From assembly GCF_024397795.1 (NCBI RefSeq), contig NZ_CP072983.1:1550001-1614000 (forward strand): a stretch of DNA of 64,000 nucleotides. The letters run 5' to 3'. Position numbers and translations under genes: made by a program. The stretch comes from Lactobacillus intestinalis (lineage in GTDB: Bacteria; Bacillota; Bacilli; Lactobacillales; Lactobacillaceae). Position 1 is the first letter of the stretch, and each line of letters starts with the position of its first letter. Under the pieces are notes generated by a model. The model was given only the letters and a program-made list of their open reading frames with translations, was not told where the DNA came from and searched no databases. Shown one piece after another: positions 25,735 to 35,218 of the stretch.

Positions 25735-28266
25735 TTAGTCAATTGCAACCTTGATTGTGCCATTAACAGCGTCCTTTTCTCTTGCAATCATGTCTACCTT
25801 AGATTCAATCACCTTAGTGTCCATCTTGATTTCACGAGTAAGACCTGGAGTGTTGATTTTTGGAGTGAAGAAAGCCTTAAATTCCTTAAGTCTTTCTGGG
25901 GTGTGGAAGATTGCTGCAGTGACAGTGATAAATGTCGCAAATTCCATATCACCGCCGACAGTCTTTTCAAGCCAGCTCCAATCTTCTCTAATCCAGTCCC
26001 AAGCAGCTTGTTGACCATGACTGTTAGCAAGCACACCACGGTACCAACCACGAAGGTCTTGAGGCTTAATTACATCCGCATCTTCAAAGTAGCTAACAAT
26101 CTTGTGAATTTCAGCAATATCAATGGTTGAAGTTGCAGCCGCACGAATATCAGCCTTGTAAGAAGCATCGTTGGTCTTCTTGTATTCACTGATAAGCTTA
26201 GCCATCAAGTTGTGACTACCGAAGTTCTTTACTTCACTGATTAAAACGTATGGACGTACATCCGCGTTAAGAGCTTCTAAGTTATCACTATTTTCTTCAT
26301 ATAACTTATGGGCAGTCTTAATAGATTCTGCGTTACCAGCATAAATGCTTGCGCTCAATTCATATGGACGAATTTGAGCATCTTCATCACTTTCGCCCTT
26401 CTTAGGAATCCAACCTAAGCGTTCAACTTGCTTAATGGAAAGATCATTATAGAATTGCTTCAAGTTTTCTTCATCAGCTGAACCAGGCTTTACAAATTGA
26501 CGAAGCTTAGCTGCAGTAGTGTACAAAGCGTTGATGACCAAACTTGACTTAGAATCAGCAAATTTAACCAAAAGTGGTACCAAGTCAGCATATGAAACAA
26601 CATTGCCTTCTGCGAGCAAACGCAAGTCTTGCAATAATTGAAGTTTAGTAATTGAATCAAGATTGTCTGCATCAGCCAAAATGTCGTTAAGTAAAGTCTT
26701 ATCGTAGTTAACGATAAAGTGTGAGTTGTTACCAACATTAATTCTAAGTGGATGACCTGCTTCTTCGCGGAGCTTCTTGTAGTCGCCTAAGTCAATTTCT
26801 TTTTCAGCCACAATAGTTGGTGCATCAAAGTTGGCATTCAATGGAATTTGCCAAGTTCTTCCCTTGTCTTCACCATCACCGATAAAGAATTGCTTTTGAC
26901 TTAAAACAAGGTGACCATCATTATTAATCTTAGCAGTTACAACTGGGTAACCTGGTTGTTCAAGCCATGAGTGCATGATTTCACCAATATTTAAATCAGT
27001 TGCAGTTGAAAGAGCATTCCATAAATCATCACCAGTTGCATTACCAAACTTGTGGTGGTCAAAGTAGTACTTAAGGCCTTTTCTAAGTGCTTCATCGCCC
27101 AAGAGTGAACGAACCATCACCAGCATTCTTGAACCCTTAGCGTAAACAATAGCTGAGTCAAACAAAGCGTCAATTTCAGCTGGATCATTAACTTGAACGT
27201 GAACTGATTGAACTCCATCAGTAGCATCTCTTTGAAGAGCTGCAGGAGCTTCACTAGTTTGGAACATTTCCCAAATGTGCCAGTCTGGTTCTAAGTTATC
27301 AACTGACAAATATTCCATCATGTTGGCAAAACTTTCGTTAAGCCATAAATTGTCCCACCACTTCATAGTTACCAAGTCACCGAACCATTGGTGAGCAAGT
27401 TCGTGAGTAATAACTGTAGCAACTAATTTCTTCATTTCAAGTGAAGTGTTGTCTGGGTCTAAAAGCAAGTATGCTTCACGGTAAGTGATCAGTCCCCAGT
27501 TTTCCATGGCGCCAGCACTGAAGTCTGGAAGAGCCAATTGCCATGAGTGTGGCAATGGATATGGAGTTTCGTAGAATTTTTCATAAAAGTCAATTGCACG
27601 CGTAGCAATGTCTAAAGCAAAGTCGAGTTCCTTTGGCTTGTGAGCTTTAGTAGCAAAGACACCGACCTTAATGCCACCTTTAGTTTCAGCGATCTTAGAT
27701 TGAAGTTCACCAAAGGCAAAAGCAACAAGGTAAGTTGACATACGTACAGTTTCTTCAAAGTGGTGAACGCCATTTTCTACGCTAGTTTCTGGCATGTTAC
27801 CAAGAGCGATTTCATCGGGCTTTTCATCCCACTTAAGTGACAAGGTAAAGGTAGCCTTAGCTTCAGGTTCATCCACACATGGGAAAGCTTGACGAGCAAA
27901 AGTAGTTTCAAATTGAGTACCAATAATTTGTTTCTTTTCGCCGTTAAGTTCGTAATATGAAGGATAAATACCCATCATGGAATCAGTTAAAGGTGCACTA
28001 TAATCAATTGCGATTGTTGTTTCACCAGTTCTGCCCAAATCGATCTTAATTGCTTCATCTTTATCATTTACTGTGAAATCCACATCCTTGCCGTCGGCAC
28101 GAACTGCAGAAATCTTCATATACTTTTGATTGATGAAAATTGTGTCATCTTGCGCTTCACCAGTAATGGTTGAAGTACCACTGATTGTTTTATCTGCCCG
28201 GTTGACATCAATGAAAAGATCATAATGTTCTGGGTGGAAAGTTTCGTAAAAACGTTTTACTGCCAT
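25735..28266 (-). CDS. pepN: Aminopeptidase N
   Basis: An 843-residue M1 metallopeptidase. GAMENWGLITYRE is the exopeptidase motif. HELAHQWFGDLVTMKWW holds the zinc-binding HExxH, with the third ligand Glu in LNESFA 19 residues on. A Tyr proton donor and a C-terminal helical ERAP-type domain follow. Length matches lactobacillar PepN. Cytoplasmic; releases N-terminal residues from peptides imported by DtpT and others. Strong AGGAGG site. Confidence 0.98.
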   Translation of the reverse strand: MAVKRFYETFHPEHYDLFIDVNRADKTISGTSTITGEAQDDTIFINQKYMKISAVRADGKDVDFTVNDKDEAIKIDLGRTGETTIAIDYSAPLTDSMMGIYPSYYELNGEKKQIIGTQFETTFARQAFPCVDEPEAKATFTLSLKWDEKPDEIALGNMPETSVENGVHHFEETVRMSTYLVAFAFGELQSKIAETKGGIKVGVFATKAHKPKELDFALDIATRAIDFYEKFYETPYPLPHSWQLALPDFSAGAMENWGLITYREAYLLLDPDNTSLEMKKLVATVITHELAHQWFGDLVTMKWWDNLWLNESFANMMEYLSVDNLEPDWHIWEMFQTSEAPAALQRDATDGVQSVHVQVNDPAEIDALFDSAIVYAKGSRMLVMVRSLLGDEALRKGLKYYFDHHKFGNATGDDLWNALSTATDLNIGEIMHSWLEQPGYPVVTAKINNDGHLVLSQKQFFIGDGEDKGRTWQIPLNANFDAPTIVAEKEIDLGDYKKLREEAGHPLRINVGNNSHFIVNYDKTLLNDILADADNLDSITKLQLLQDLRLLAEGNVVSYADLVPLLVKFADSKSSLVINALYTTAAKLRQFVKPGSADEENLKQFYNDLSIKQVERLGWIPKKGESDEDAQIRPYELSASIYAGNAESIKTAHKLYEENSDNLEALNADVRPYVLISEVKNFGSHNLMAKLISEYKKTNDASYKADIRAAATSTIDIAEIHKIVSYFEDADVIKPQDLRGWYRGVLANSHGQQAAWDWIREDWSWLEKTVGGDMEFATFITVTAAIFHTPERLKEFKAFFTPKINTPGLTREIKMDTKVIESKVDMIAREKDAVNGTIKVAID

Positions 28267-28383
28267 TAAAATACCTCCTATTATACGGAACTAATTTATT
28301 CAATTTTATCAAAAAAGGGGAAGTGTTACATTAAAAAGGCGATTTTTGAGGGATTGTAAGAGTTGCGTGGTCGTTTTGTAACA

Positions 28384-28412
28384 TTGCTGTCATATTTGAC
28401 CTGTACTATAAA
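28384..28412 (+). promoter_or_regulatory. Promoter of the Apf-like gene
   Basis: TTGCTG (28384-28389), 17-nt spacer, TATAAA (28407-28412). A leader of about 45 nt follows. Confidence 0.55.
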
Positions 28413-28461
28413 AGCATAGTCATTAAGAATTAATTAAGTTTATAGGGAATGAATAAATTAC

Positions 28462-28821
28462 ATGAAAAACGTTAAATCTACTTTAGTAAAATTATTTGCA
28501 GCTTTAGCACTTGTCTTAGCAACTGTTGTTACAGTTCAAGCTTTCAATGCTAACACTTCAACTTCTCAAACAGCTCAAGCTGCCATCAAGTTATCAAAGA
28601 AGGAAAAGGCTGCTAAGCACTGGATCGCAATGCGTGAATCTGGCGGTAGCTACACTGCTAGAAATGGTGTTTGTTACGGTAGATATCAATTAAACATTGG
28701 TTACCTTCACGGTGACTACTCAAAGAAGAATCAAGAAAGAACTGCTGATAACTATGTTTACGGTCGTTATGGTTCATGGGTAAATGCTAAAAAGTTTTGG
28801 TTAACTCATCACTGGTATTAA
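28462..28821 (+). CDS. Secreted aggregation-promoting-factor-like protein (transglycosylase-like domain)
   Basis: A 119-residue secreted protein: signal peptide of about 40 residues (basic start, hydrophobic core, TAQAA cut region), then the C-terminal Apf domain with WIAMRESGGSYTARNG, YGRYQL and a final WLTHHWY. The Glu of RESGGS aligns with the putative catalytic Glu of lysozyme-like folds. Larger Apf proteins have a long repeat or LysM region before this domain; here it is nearly absent. One unpaired Cys (GVCYGRY) is unusual for an exported lactobacillar protein. Confidence 0.85.
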   Translation: MKNVKSTLVKLFAALALVLATVVTVQAFNANTSTSQTAQAAIKLSKKEKAAKHWIAMRESGGSYTARNGVCYGRYQLNIGYLHGDYSKKNQERTADNYVYGRYGSWVNAKKFWLTHHWY

Positions 28822-28842
28822 TGCATTATTTATTCCCATTTA

Positions 28843-28877
28843 AAAAACAGTCTAGTCAAATTGACTAGGCTGTTTTT
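28843..28877. terminator. Bidirectional terminator
   Basis: AAAACAGtCTAGTCAA / TTGACTAGgCTGTTTT stem between convergent genes. Confidence 0.85.
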
Positions 28878-28879
28878 CT

Positions 28880-29860
28880 TTATTCAAAATTATCTTTTTT
28901 AATGAAGCGATATGTCGCAATAACTAAAACGATCAAACTACATGCAATCGCTACATAGGCCATTGGTCCCACTGTAATGGCACTATTTGCCGCTTGAGCA
29001 TCCATCTGATTTTCAACGGCATACCCAACAATCCATCGACGCATGACTATCGGCGTCAAAATGAAACTGATTGTAGAAATAATGGCTGCTACCAAACTAG
29101 CATTGCGTGAATAGGGCTCTTTGAAAAATTGAGCCAATACACAAAAGGCTGGCGCAATCATTAATAGTAAAACCCACATCACGATCCATCTACCTGATGG
29201 CGAATTCATCATTTGCGCACTATTTGTCGCATAGCGATATGAACTCCAGAGTTGTCCTCCACTAAAAGTATTCAACAGGTTCAAAAAATAGGTCCCTTGT
29301 TGACCATAACTTCCTCCTCGATTAGAAAGAATATTAGTAATCACATTAAAACTATCTGTTGAGCCAGCAGAAGAAAAGTTTACAGAAACAACCTGCTTCA
29401 TATAGGTAGCTAAAAACATCAAAATTGAACATCCAAACTGAATAGCCCTAAGCATGCTCAATTTTCGAGACGCCTTCATCTTAAATTCTAAACTCAAGAC
29501 TTGATTAGGATGGTGACTGTGCCCAATCACAAAGATCCCAATTCCAACGATGGCCATTAAAATTAAAAGTCCCCACCAGAGTTTAGCCATAATCAAAAAG
29601 ATCGCCACTACGATTACAGCAACTGAAATATAGGGCCGATCCGCAAAGATATTCCAAAAGTTCAGCTTTAAATGTTGCTCATTTGCTTGCGTCGCCGAAC
29701 TAGTATCAATAGAAATATTGTTGGTACTTAGCCCTCTTGATTTTCGAAACTGATTGATATTTTTAGATTTTGCATTTTCATATTTAGTTTTTGATTGCAT
29801 CGCACTTTGAGAGTTATGGTTATGCTTCATGCGATACTCGCGTCGTGACATATGTGCCAT
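28880..29860 (-). CDS. Hypothetical membrane protein
   Basis: A 326-residue protein with a basic, His/Asn/Gln-rich cytoplasmic N terminus of about 75 residues, then six predicted helices. The ATG at 29860 is chosen because AAGGGAG lies 8 nt upstream. Between helices 3 and 4 is a 65-residue Ser/Gly/Tyr-rich loop (GGSYGQQGTYFLNLL). This layout recurs in lactobacillar proteins of unknown function. No catalytic motif is visible. Monocistronic, divergent from the MFS gene. Confidence 0.65.
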   Translation of the reverse strand: MAHMSRREYRMKHNHNSQSAMQSKTKYENAKSKNINQFRKSRGLSTNNISIDTSSATQANEQHLKLNFWNIFADRPYISVAVIVVAIFLIMAKLWWGLLILMAIVGIGIFVIGHSHHPNQVLSLEFKMKASRKLSMLRAIQFGCSILMFLATYMKQVVSVNFSSAGSTDSFNVITNILSNRGGSYGQQGTYFLNLLNTFSGGQLWSSYRYATNSAQMMNSPSGRWIVMWVLLLMIAPAFCVLAQFFKEPYSRNASLVAAIISTISFILTPIVMRRWIVGYAVENQMDAQAANSAITVGPMAYVAIACSLIVLVIATYRFIKKDNFE

Positions 29861-30005
29861 GTGACACACTCCCTTCTTGCTCTACTATCCTACCATGTTT
29901 TGAAATAATCTTGTGCACTTTCTCACTTTTCTTGAAAAATTTTTAGAAATTCTGTGTGCTACAATAGGATTCAAACACTGATTTCAATTTAAAGGAAATG
30001 ATTTT

Positions 30006-31247
30006 TTGCAAAAGGATAAAACAAATTTACCAAAAGGTTGGCACAAAGCGTTCTACACACTTTGGTTAGGCTGTTTTATTACTGGAATGGGATATTCGAT
30101 GACGATGCCATTTATTTCATTGTTTATCTCAGATTTAGGAAATTATAGCAAACTGCAAATCAACCTCTATTCAGGATTGGCATTTGCGATGACTTTTATT
30201 GCCCAGGCAATAGTTTCACCATATTGGGGAAATTTAGCCGATAGAAAAGGTCGCAAACTCATGTGTATGCGAGCTTCCGGTGTTATGGCGCTAACGATTA
30301 CTTTGACTGGACTAGCACCAAATGCCATTTATATCGTGGTTATGCGTTTTATTCAGGGTGCTTTTTCGGGATATATCAATAACGCTACTGCATTAATGGC
30401 TGGAGAAACTCCCCATGAGCGCAGCGGATGGGTAATGAGTCAGATGATGACCGCCGGAACTGCCGGCAACTTGGTAGGACCATTACTTGGTGGTGCGCTC
30501 TCTAGTTTCTTTGGCAATTTATTCGGTGGCGCATGGGGATACCGAATTCCATTCTTTATTACTGGGGTTTTAATGTTTTTAGTCTTTTTAGGCACGACAT
30601 TCTTTGTTCATGAAGACTTCACGCCAATTTCTCGCGAAAAGATGAAACCAATGAAAGAAATCATGAAAAGTTTGCCAAGTGTAAAATTGATCGTAGTTAT
30701 GTTCATCACTACTATGCTTGTGCAATCTTCAACCATGTCAATCGACCCAATTGTTTCATTATATGTAAAATCGATGATGCCTCATAGTAGAGATGTCGCT
30801 TTAGTGGCTGGTATCGTAGCTGCAACACCGGGGCTGGGAACTTTGATCGCTGCTTCAAAAATTGGTCATAAAATGGATGAAATTGGACCACTTAAGGTAT
30901 TGAGAATCGGTTTGATCGTTGGCTTCGTGCTCTTTATCCCGATGGCTTTGACTAATAATCCTTGGGTCTTGGCAGGATTAAGATTCTTATTGGGAATTGC
31001 CAGTGCGGGGATGCTGCCAGCTGCGCAGACTGTGCTCACTTTAAGCACACCAAGTGAAAGTTTCGGCCGAATTTTCTCATATAACCAGTCTTTCCAAGCA
31101 ATTGGGGCAGTCTTGGGATCTTTGATGGGATCAACCATTTCAGGGTTATCAAGCTACTCTACCGTCTTCTGGGTAACCGGCTTTACTTTATTGCTTAACT
31201 TCCTGCTTGTCCTCATTTTTGCTTGGGGCAAAAGTTATCAAGAATAA
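30006..31247 (+). CDS. MFS multidrug exporter
   Basis: A 413-residue major-facilitator protein with 12 predicted helices. Motif A between helices 2 and 3 is GNLADRKGRKLM. Motif C in helix 5, typical of antiporters, appears as GNLVGPLLGGALS. This places it with proton-driven drug exporters. The start is a TTG with AAAGGA 9 nt upstream. Single gene with its own terminator. Substrate cannot be told from sequence. Confidence 0.9.
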   Translation: MQKDKTNLPKGWHKAFYTLWLGCFITGMGYSMTMPFISLFISDLGNYSKLQINLYSGLAFAMTFIAQAIVSPYWGNLADRKGRKLMCMRASGVMALTITLTGLAPNAIYIVVMRFIQGAFSGYINNATALMAGETPHERSGWVMSQMMTAGTAGNLVGPLLGGALSSFFGNLFGGAWGYRIPFFITGVLMFLVFLGTTFFVHEDFTPISREKMKPMKEIMKSLPSVKLIVVMFITTMLVQSSTMSIDPIVSLYVKSMMPHSRDVALVAGIVAATPGLGTLIAASKIGHKMDEIGPLKVLRIGLIVGFVLFIPMALTNNPWVLAGLRFLLGIASAGMLPAAQTVLTLSTPSESFGRIFSYNQSFQAIGAVLGSLMGSTISGLSSYSTVFWVTGFTLLLNFLLVLIFAWGKSYQE

Positions 31248-31281
31248 AAAACATCCCTTAAAAAATAGGGATGTTTTTTAC
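31248..31281. terminator. Bidirectional terminator
   Basis: AAACATCCCT / AGGGATGTTT stem with A/T-rich loop, between convergent genes. Confidence 0.9.
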
Positions 31282-32321
31282 TACCGTTGCTTATTAAACC
31301 AAAGATTATAATTCTTAATTTGTGAACTCACCAAATCTACACTTACTAAATCCTGATACTCAAATTCACTTTCATTACCTAATTGATAATTATCAAAATT
31401 TTGAATTTTGAAATTCCTATTATTTGCTTTTTTTAATATTCCTACATTTTGATTATCAAAATAATAACCGTTAACTGAAAAAACTTGATTTATTTGCATT
31501 CCTTTAATAATTGTTGAAAAATCCAAAATTTCTACAGTAGTACTCAGAAGCTGATATAGATCAAAATATCCATTTTTCTTACTTTCATAAACAATGAAAT
31601 TTTCATATTTCAAATTTTGACTATTAATTTGACGAATAAACCGCTTCTCTATTACGGTAAGTGAATCTAAAATTCCTAATCCATCAATTGCTCCTAATAA
31701 TATTTTCTCGTTATTTTCTTGAATAATTTCTCCAATTATCAAATTTTCTCGGGTATCATCATAATAATCCAAATAAATATTTACCAAATTTTGATGATAC
31801 AAAAAGTTATTTGTTTCTTCATTCCATTTTTTTGCCAAGTAATTTGGAAATTCCGTTACCGAGATAGATACAATATTTTTGATAGGAAGTGTAATCGCTT
31901 GCTTTTCTAGTTTCAAATATGATAATTCCTGCATTCTTAAATCAGTAGGAGTTACGTAAATTATTTTTCCCGAATAATACTCACCATTAGTTAATTCCAA
32001 GCTAACATAAATTTCTTTTTCAAGAATAATCTGAAATAATTCGTTAATCAAATCCCATCTCCAAGAGAAAAATTCAGAATTAAGATCAGTTTGAGGAAGT
32101 AAAGTTTTTAGTGCATTCGCTTTATCTAAAGCATTGTAATAATTTATGGACGCTCCTGTAGAGAGAATTTGAATACAGTCTCTTCTAAAAATATGAATTC
32201 CACTAAAGCGATCGTTTTCATCAATTGCTTTAATACACAACCAATTTTCTTTCTCGCTAACGATTTCCCCAATGTAGTACACATCTTGACCTGAAACAGT
32301 AATAATATGTAAAGTTGTCAC
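31281..32321 (-). CDS. Protein with repeated beta-barrel-like modules, function unknown
   Basis: A 346-residue soluble protein, not recognised. Segments at about 12-55 and 181-234 share the pattern GEIV/GEII, then a hydrophobic strand, AID, a Gly-rich turn and a final IxQI. A middle segment (105-157) with SGKI and PIKNIVSI fits the same layout. The spacing of five short strands recalls Sm-like or SH3-like barrels. The sequence is rich in Asn, Ile, Leu and Tyr and more AT-rich than neighbours. GTG start with GAGGTGA upstream. Flanked by terminators, so transcribed alone. Confidence 0.65.
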   Translation of the reverse strand: MTTLHIITVSGQDVYYIGEIVSEKENWLCIKAIDENDRFSGIHIFRRDCIQILSTGASINYYNALDKANALKTLLPQTDLNSEFFSWRWDLINELFQIILEKEIYVSLELTNGEYYSGKIIYVTPTDLRMQELSYLKLEKQAITLPIKNIVSISVTEFPNYLAKKWNEETNNFLYHQNLVNIYLDYYDDTRENLIIGEIIQENNEKILLGAIDGLGILDSLTVIEKRFIRQINSQNLKYENFIVYESKKNGYFDLYQLLSTTVEILDFSTIIKGMQINQVFSVNGYYFDNQNVGILKKANNRNFKIQNFDNYQLGNESEFEYQDLVSVDLVSSQIKNYNLWFNKQR

Positions 32322-32368
32322 TTCTTAAGTCACCTCACTATTGGCAATTATTATAATTTAATCAATCA

Positions 32369-32408
32369 AAAATCCACAACTACTAATTCAAATAGTTGTG
32401 GATTTTTC
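32369..32408 (-). terminator. Terminator of the macrodomain gene
   Basis: AAATCCACAACTA / TAGTTGTGGATTT, a perfect 13-bp stem with T run. Confidence 0.9.
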
Positions 32409-32911
32409 TATGCATTCAATTTTCGATAAAGATCATACATCCCTTGATCAAAAGCACACATAGTCACTTCCATGTCGTAATCGGGATGCTTCTTCAACCA
32501 TTTCTTAACTGTGCTAAATGCAATCTCACTAGCTTCTTGTGCTGGATATCCATACACTCCCGTTGAAATCGCTGGAAAGACTATACTATGTAAGTTGTTT
32601 TCCTTAGCTACATTGAGCGAATTCTCGTAGCACATTGCCAGAAGCTGTTTATCTAAGTCGGTTCCCGAATAAATCGGACCAACTGTATGAATCACATGCT
32701 TAGCAGGTAAATTGTAACCTTTAGTTATTTTCGCGTGGCCCGTTTTGCATCCGTTCAAAGTCATGCACTCTTCTAGAAGTTTAGGACCAGCTGCTTTATG
32801 AATAGCGCCATCGACGCCCGCTCCTCCTAAAAGAGAATTATTGGCAGCATTGACGATTGCATCAGCGGCCATCTTGGTAATGTCACTCTGTGTTATGTTT
32901 ATTTTTTGCAT
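32408..32911 (-). CDS. Macrodomain protein (O-acetyl-ADP-ribose deacetylase-like)
   Basis: A 167-residue single macrodomain. [27 protein letters not shown] contains the ADP-ribose-binding and catalytic Asn/Asp cluster of the MacroD/YmdB class. [16 protein letters not shown] is the second binding loop. It should bind ADP-ribose and hydrolyse O-acetyl-ADP-ribose or reverse protein ADP-ribosylation in the cytosol. No ADP-ribosyltransferase, sirtuin or lipoate partner lies nearby. Monocistronic. Confidence 0.93.
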   Translation of the reverse strand: MQKINITQSDITKMAADAIVNAANNSLLGGAGVDGAIHKAAGPKLLEECMTLNGCKTGHAKITKGYNLPAKHVIHTVGPIYSGTDLDKQLLAMCYENSLNVAKENNLHSIVFPAISTGVYGYPAQEASEIAFSTVKKWLKKHPDYDMEVTMCAFDQGMYDLYRKLNA

Positions 32912-33029
32912 CTTGATTACCTCGTATTCCGTTTGTAATTCTATATTACCACTAAAATAAAATAGTATTGCTTTTATTTTTTATTGTATTAACATTATAG
33001 AAAAATTAGTTTTTAAAGGAGTGATTAAA

Positions 33030-33650
33030 ATGTTCTATCGACATCGTAAAACACACCGCGTTCTAGAAGCAGTGTCTTCATTAGGATTGTTAATTTTTGG
33101 TTTTACAGTTTTACTTTTATGGCTCTTCAATATGCCCCTCTTTATTAAAATGGTTGTGTATGTTGCTACCCTATATTATTTGTTTCAAATCTTTAATCAC
33201 TTGAACATATTTCAAAAATTCGATAATTTCACATTTCAACCATGGCAACAAATATTATTAGTATTAGTTGGCATTATTGAATTTGCCTTATTAATTTACT
33301 TTGAAAGTAGAGATATAACGGTTTTTCTTTATTTAGCTGGAGGATATACAGGAGTATATTTTACATATGGTTTAACGAATGACTTACTAATCCTATATCA
33401 GTTTATATCTAATTACATATTTAGAGTTAATGATTTTTTGTGGATAGCTTTCATAACAACTCTTTCTACCGCAGTTCTTTTGAGTACTCTAAGCATTGTA
33501 GGATGGCTCCCATTTGCAATTATCGTGATCTCTTTAGGTATCTTATACAGTATTTCAGATTTACTGGTTGAACATTTTTCTGAAAAACTTGGACGAAACG
33601 AAATGGGATATATGATTAATTTCGCCGAAAAGAATAGAAAATCTAAATAA
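33030..33650 (+). CDS. Membrane protein, first of a tandem pair
   Basis: A 206-residue protein with about six predicted helices. Start at the ATG at 33030 with AAGGAG 8 nt upstream. It begins MFYRHRKTHRVLEAVSSLG, then LLWLFNMPLFIKM and LYYLFQIFNHLNIFQKF. The next gene encodes a protein of exactly the same length that matches these blocks, so the pair arose by tandem duplication. Function unknown; no motif beyond the helices. Confidence 0.7.
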   Translation: MFYRHRKTHRVLEAVSSLGLLIFGFTVLLLWLFNMPLFIKMVVYVATLYYLFQIFNHLNIFQKFDNFTFQPWQQILLVLVGIIEFALLIYFESRDITVFLYLAGGYTGVYFTYGLTNDLLILYQFISNYIFRVNDFLWIAFITTLSTAVLLSTLSIVGWLPFAIIVISLGILYSISDLLVEHFSEKLGRNEMGYMINFAEKNRKSK

Positions 33651-33677
33651 CATATTTTCACGAAAGGACTGATCTAC

Positions 33678-34298
33678 ATGTTTTCTCGACACTGGAATCC
33701 ACAACACTTTCTAAAAATCATCTCGTCAATCGTTCCTCTAATTGCTGGCTTTGCCATTCTAACTTTATGGTTTTTAAACTTTCCCCTTTTTTTAAATTTG
33801 ATAGTTGACTTCGCTGTTTTCTACTACATCTTTCAAGCATTTCATCAGCTAAAAGAATTTCAAAAGCTTCATAATTTAAAGCTCGCTCCGTGGATTACAG
33901 TAATAATGGTCATCATTGCCATAGCTGCAACAATTTCATTAATTTATTTTCAATTCAAGAACATCTTCATCTTTTTACTATTAGCTGGTGGCTTCAGTGG
34001 CATTTACTTTGCATTACGACTACTTAGTTCTCTGATGTCGATTGATCAACTACTAAAAGATCATCCCTTTCAAACCAAAACTCTAGTATCTCTTGCTTTA
34101 GTAATTACCATCATTACTAGTACCATTTTAATCATCCTTGCATCGATCTCTTCTCTAGCATTTGCAATTTTTGTTTCCGCAATAGTTATCGTTTATGGAA
34201 TTGCTAGATTAGTCCTTAATATCCTGCTCCATCATTCTGGAAAGAACGAGCTTACTCTAAAACTTCAATACCTTGAGAAAAATAAATCTGAACATTAA
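33678..34298 (+). CDS. Membrane protein, second of a tandem pair
   Basis: A 206-residue paralogue of the preceding gene, 27 nt downstream with its own AAAGGA site. Matching blocks include MFSRHWNPQHFLKIISS, LWFLNFPLFLNL, FYYIFQAFHQLKEFQKL and LLAGGFSGIYF (LYLAGGYTGVYF in the first copy). About six helices with a charged C-terminal tail. Divergence is strong, which suggests an old duplication. The operon ends at the terminator 34303-34341. Function unknown. Confidence 0.7.
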   Translation: MFSRHWNPQHFLKIISSIVPLIAGFAILTLWFLNFPLFLNLIVDFAVFYYIFQAFHQLKEFQKLHNLKLAPWITVIMVIIAIAATISLIYFQFKNIFIFLLLAGGFSGIYFALRLLSSLMSIDQLLKDHPFQTKTLVSLALVITIITSTILIILASISSLAFAIFVSAIVIVYGIARLVLNILLHHSGKNELTLKLQYLEKNKSEH

Positions 34299-34302
34299 TC
34301 AT

Positions 34303-34341
34303 CAAAAAACACTCTGCTTCTAACAAGCAAAGTGTTTTTTC
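34303..34341. terminator. Bidirectional terminator at the end of the maltose transport operon
   Basis: AAAACACTcTGCTT / AAGCAaAGTGTTTT stem with T run, between convergent genes. Confidence 0.85.
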
Positions 34342-34357
34342 GTATCTAATTTTTGCA

Positions 34358-35215
34358 TTAACCCTTATCTGCACCAGCAGTAATTCCGTTAACATAGAAT
34401 TTCTGCATAAAGATAAAGAGGATTGTAATTGGAATTGCGATGATCACACATCCTGCAACGAACTGGGCAAAGTATGCCGTCGCATTACCTTTAGCTGTGT
34501 GAACCATATTGTAAAGTCCATAAGCAATTGTGTAATTCTTGGCATTTCCTGAAGTAGAAAGGATAATTCCAGAGAAGATGAAGTCTGTCCATGGAGCAAT
34601 AAATGCGGTCAAGGCAGTATAAACAATCATTGGCTTGGATAATGGCAATCCAATATGAATAAATACTTGCCATTCAGTTGCACCGTCAATTTCTGCAGCT
34701 TCATCGATTGCCCGAGGAATAGTATCAAAGAATCCTTTAGCGACATAGAATCCAAGACCTGCACCACCAACATAAACAAGTAAAAGTCCGAAGAGGTTTA
34801 ACATGTTTAAGCCTTTTAAGATGTAGTACAAGGCAATCATTGACATGAATCCTGGGAACATCCCCAAAACTAAGGCAATTTGTAAGAACGGCTTTCTAAA
34901 TTTAAAGCGTAATCTTGATAATACATAAGCAACCGAAATTGTTAAGAACGTTGAGATTACCATCGATGCAAGGGATACTAGCAAGGTATTGATAATCCAG
35001 TTAACAAAGGGATATTGCGGATTCGTAAAGATCCCAATATAGTTCTGCAGGGTAAATTTGTCAGGCCAAAATGTCGAAACAAATCCCGTATCATTATATG
35101 AGAAACTTGCCAAGACGATCCAGATAATCGGTAAAATCCAGATGATCGCTAAAATAATCAATAAGATATACCGAAAGATTAGTGAGAGCCGTCTTTGATT
35201 TTTATAAGACTTCAT
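34358..35215 (-). CDS. malG: Maltose/maltodextrin ABC permease MalG
   Basis: A 285-residue permease with six helices and the EAA loop EAAEIDGATEWQVFIHIGLPLSKP that docks to the ATPase. Length and sequence fit MalG of the carbohydrate uptake-1 family. Last gene of the mapA-malK-malE-malF-malG transcript, 3 nt after malF. Confidence 0.93.
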   Translation of the reverse strand: MKSYKNQRRLSLIFRYILLIILAIIWILPIIWIVLASFSYNDTGFVSTFWPDKFTLQNYIGIFTNPQYPFVNWIINTLLVSLASMVISTFLTISVAYVLSRLRFKFRKPFLQIALVLGMFPGFMSMIALYYILKGLNMLNLFGLLLVYVGGAGLGFYVAKGFFDTIPRAIDEAAEIDGATEWQVFIHIGLPLSKPMIVYTALTAFIAPWTDFIFSGIILSTSGNAKNYTIAYGLYNMVHTAKGNATAYFAQFVAGCVIIAIPITILFIFMQKFYVNGITAGADKG

Positions 35216-35218
35216 TTT

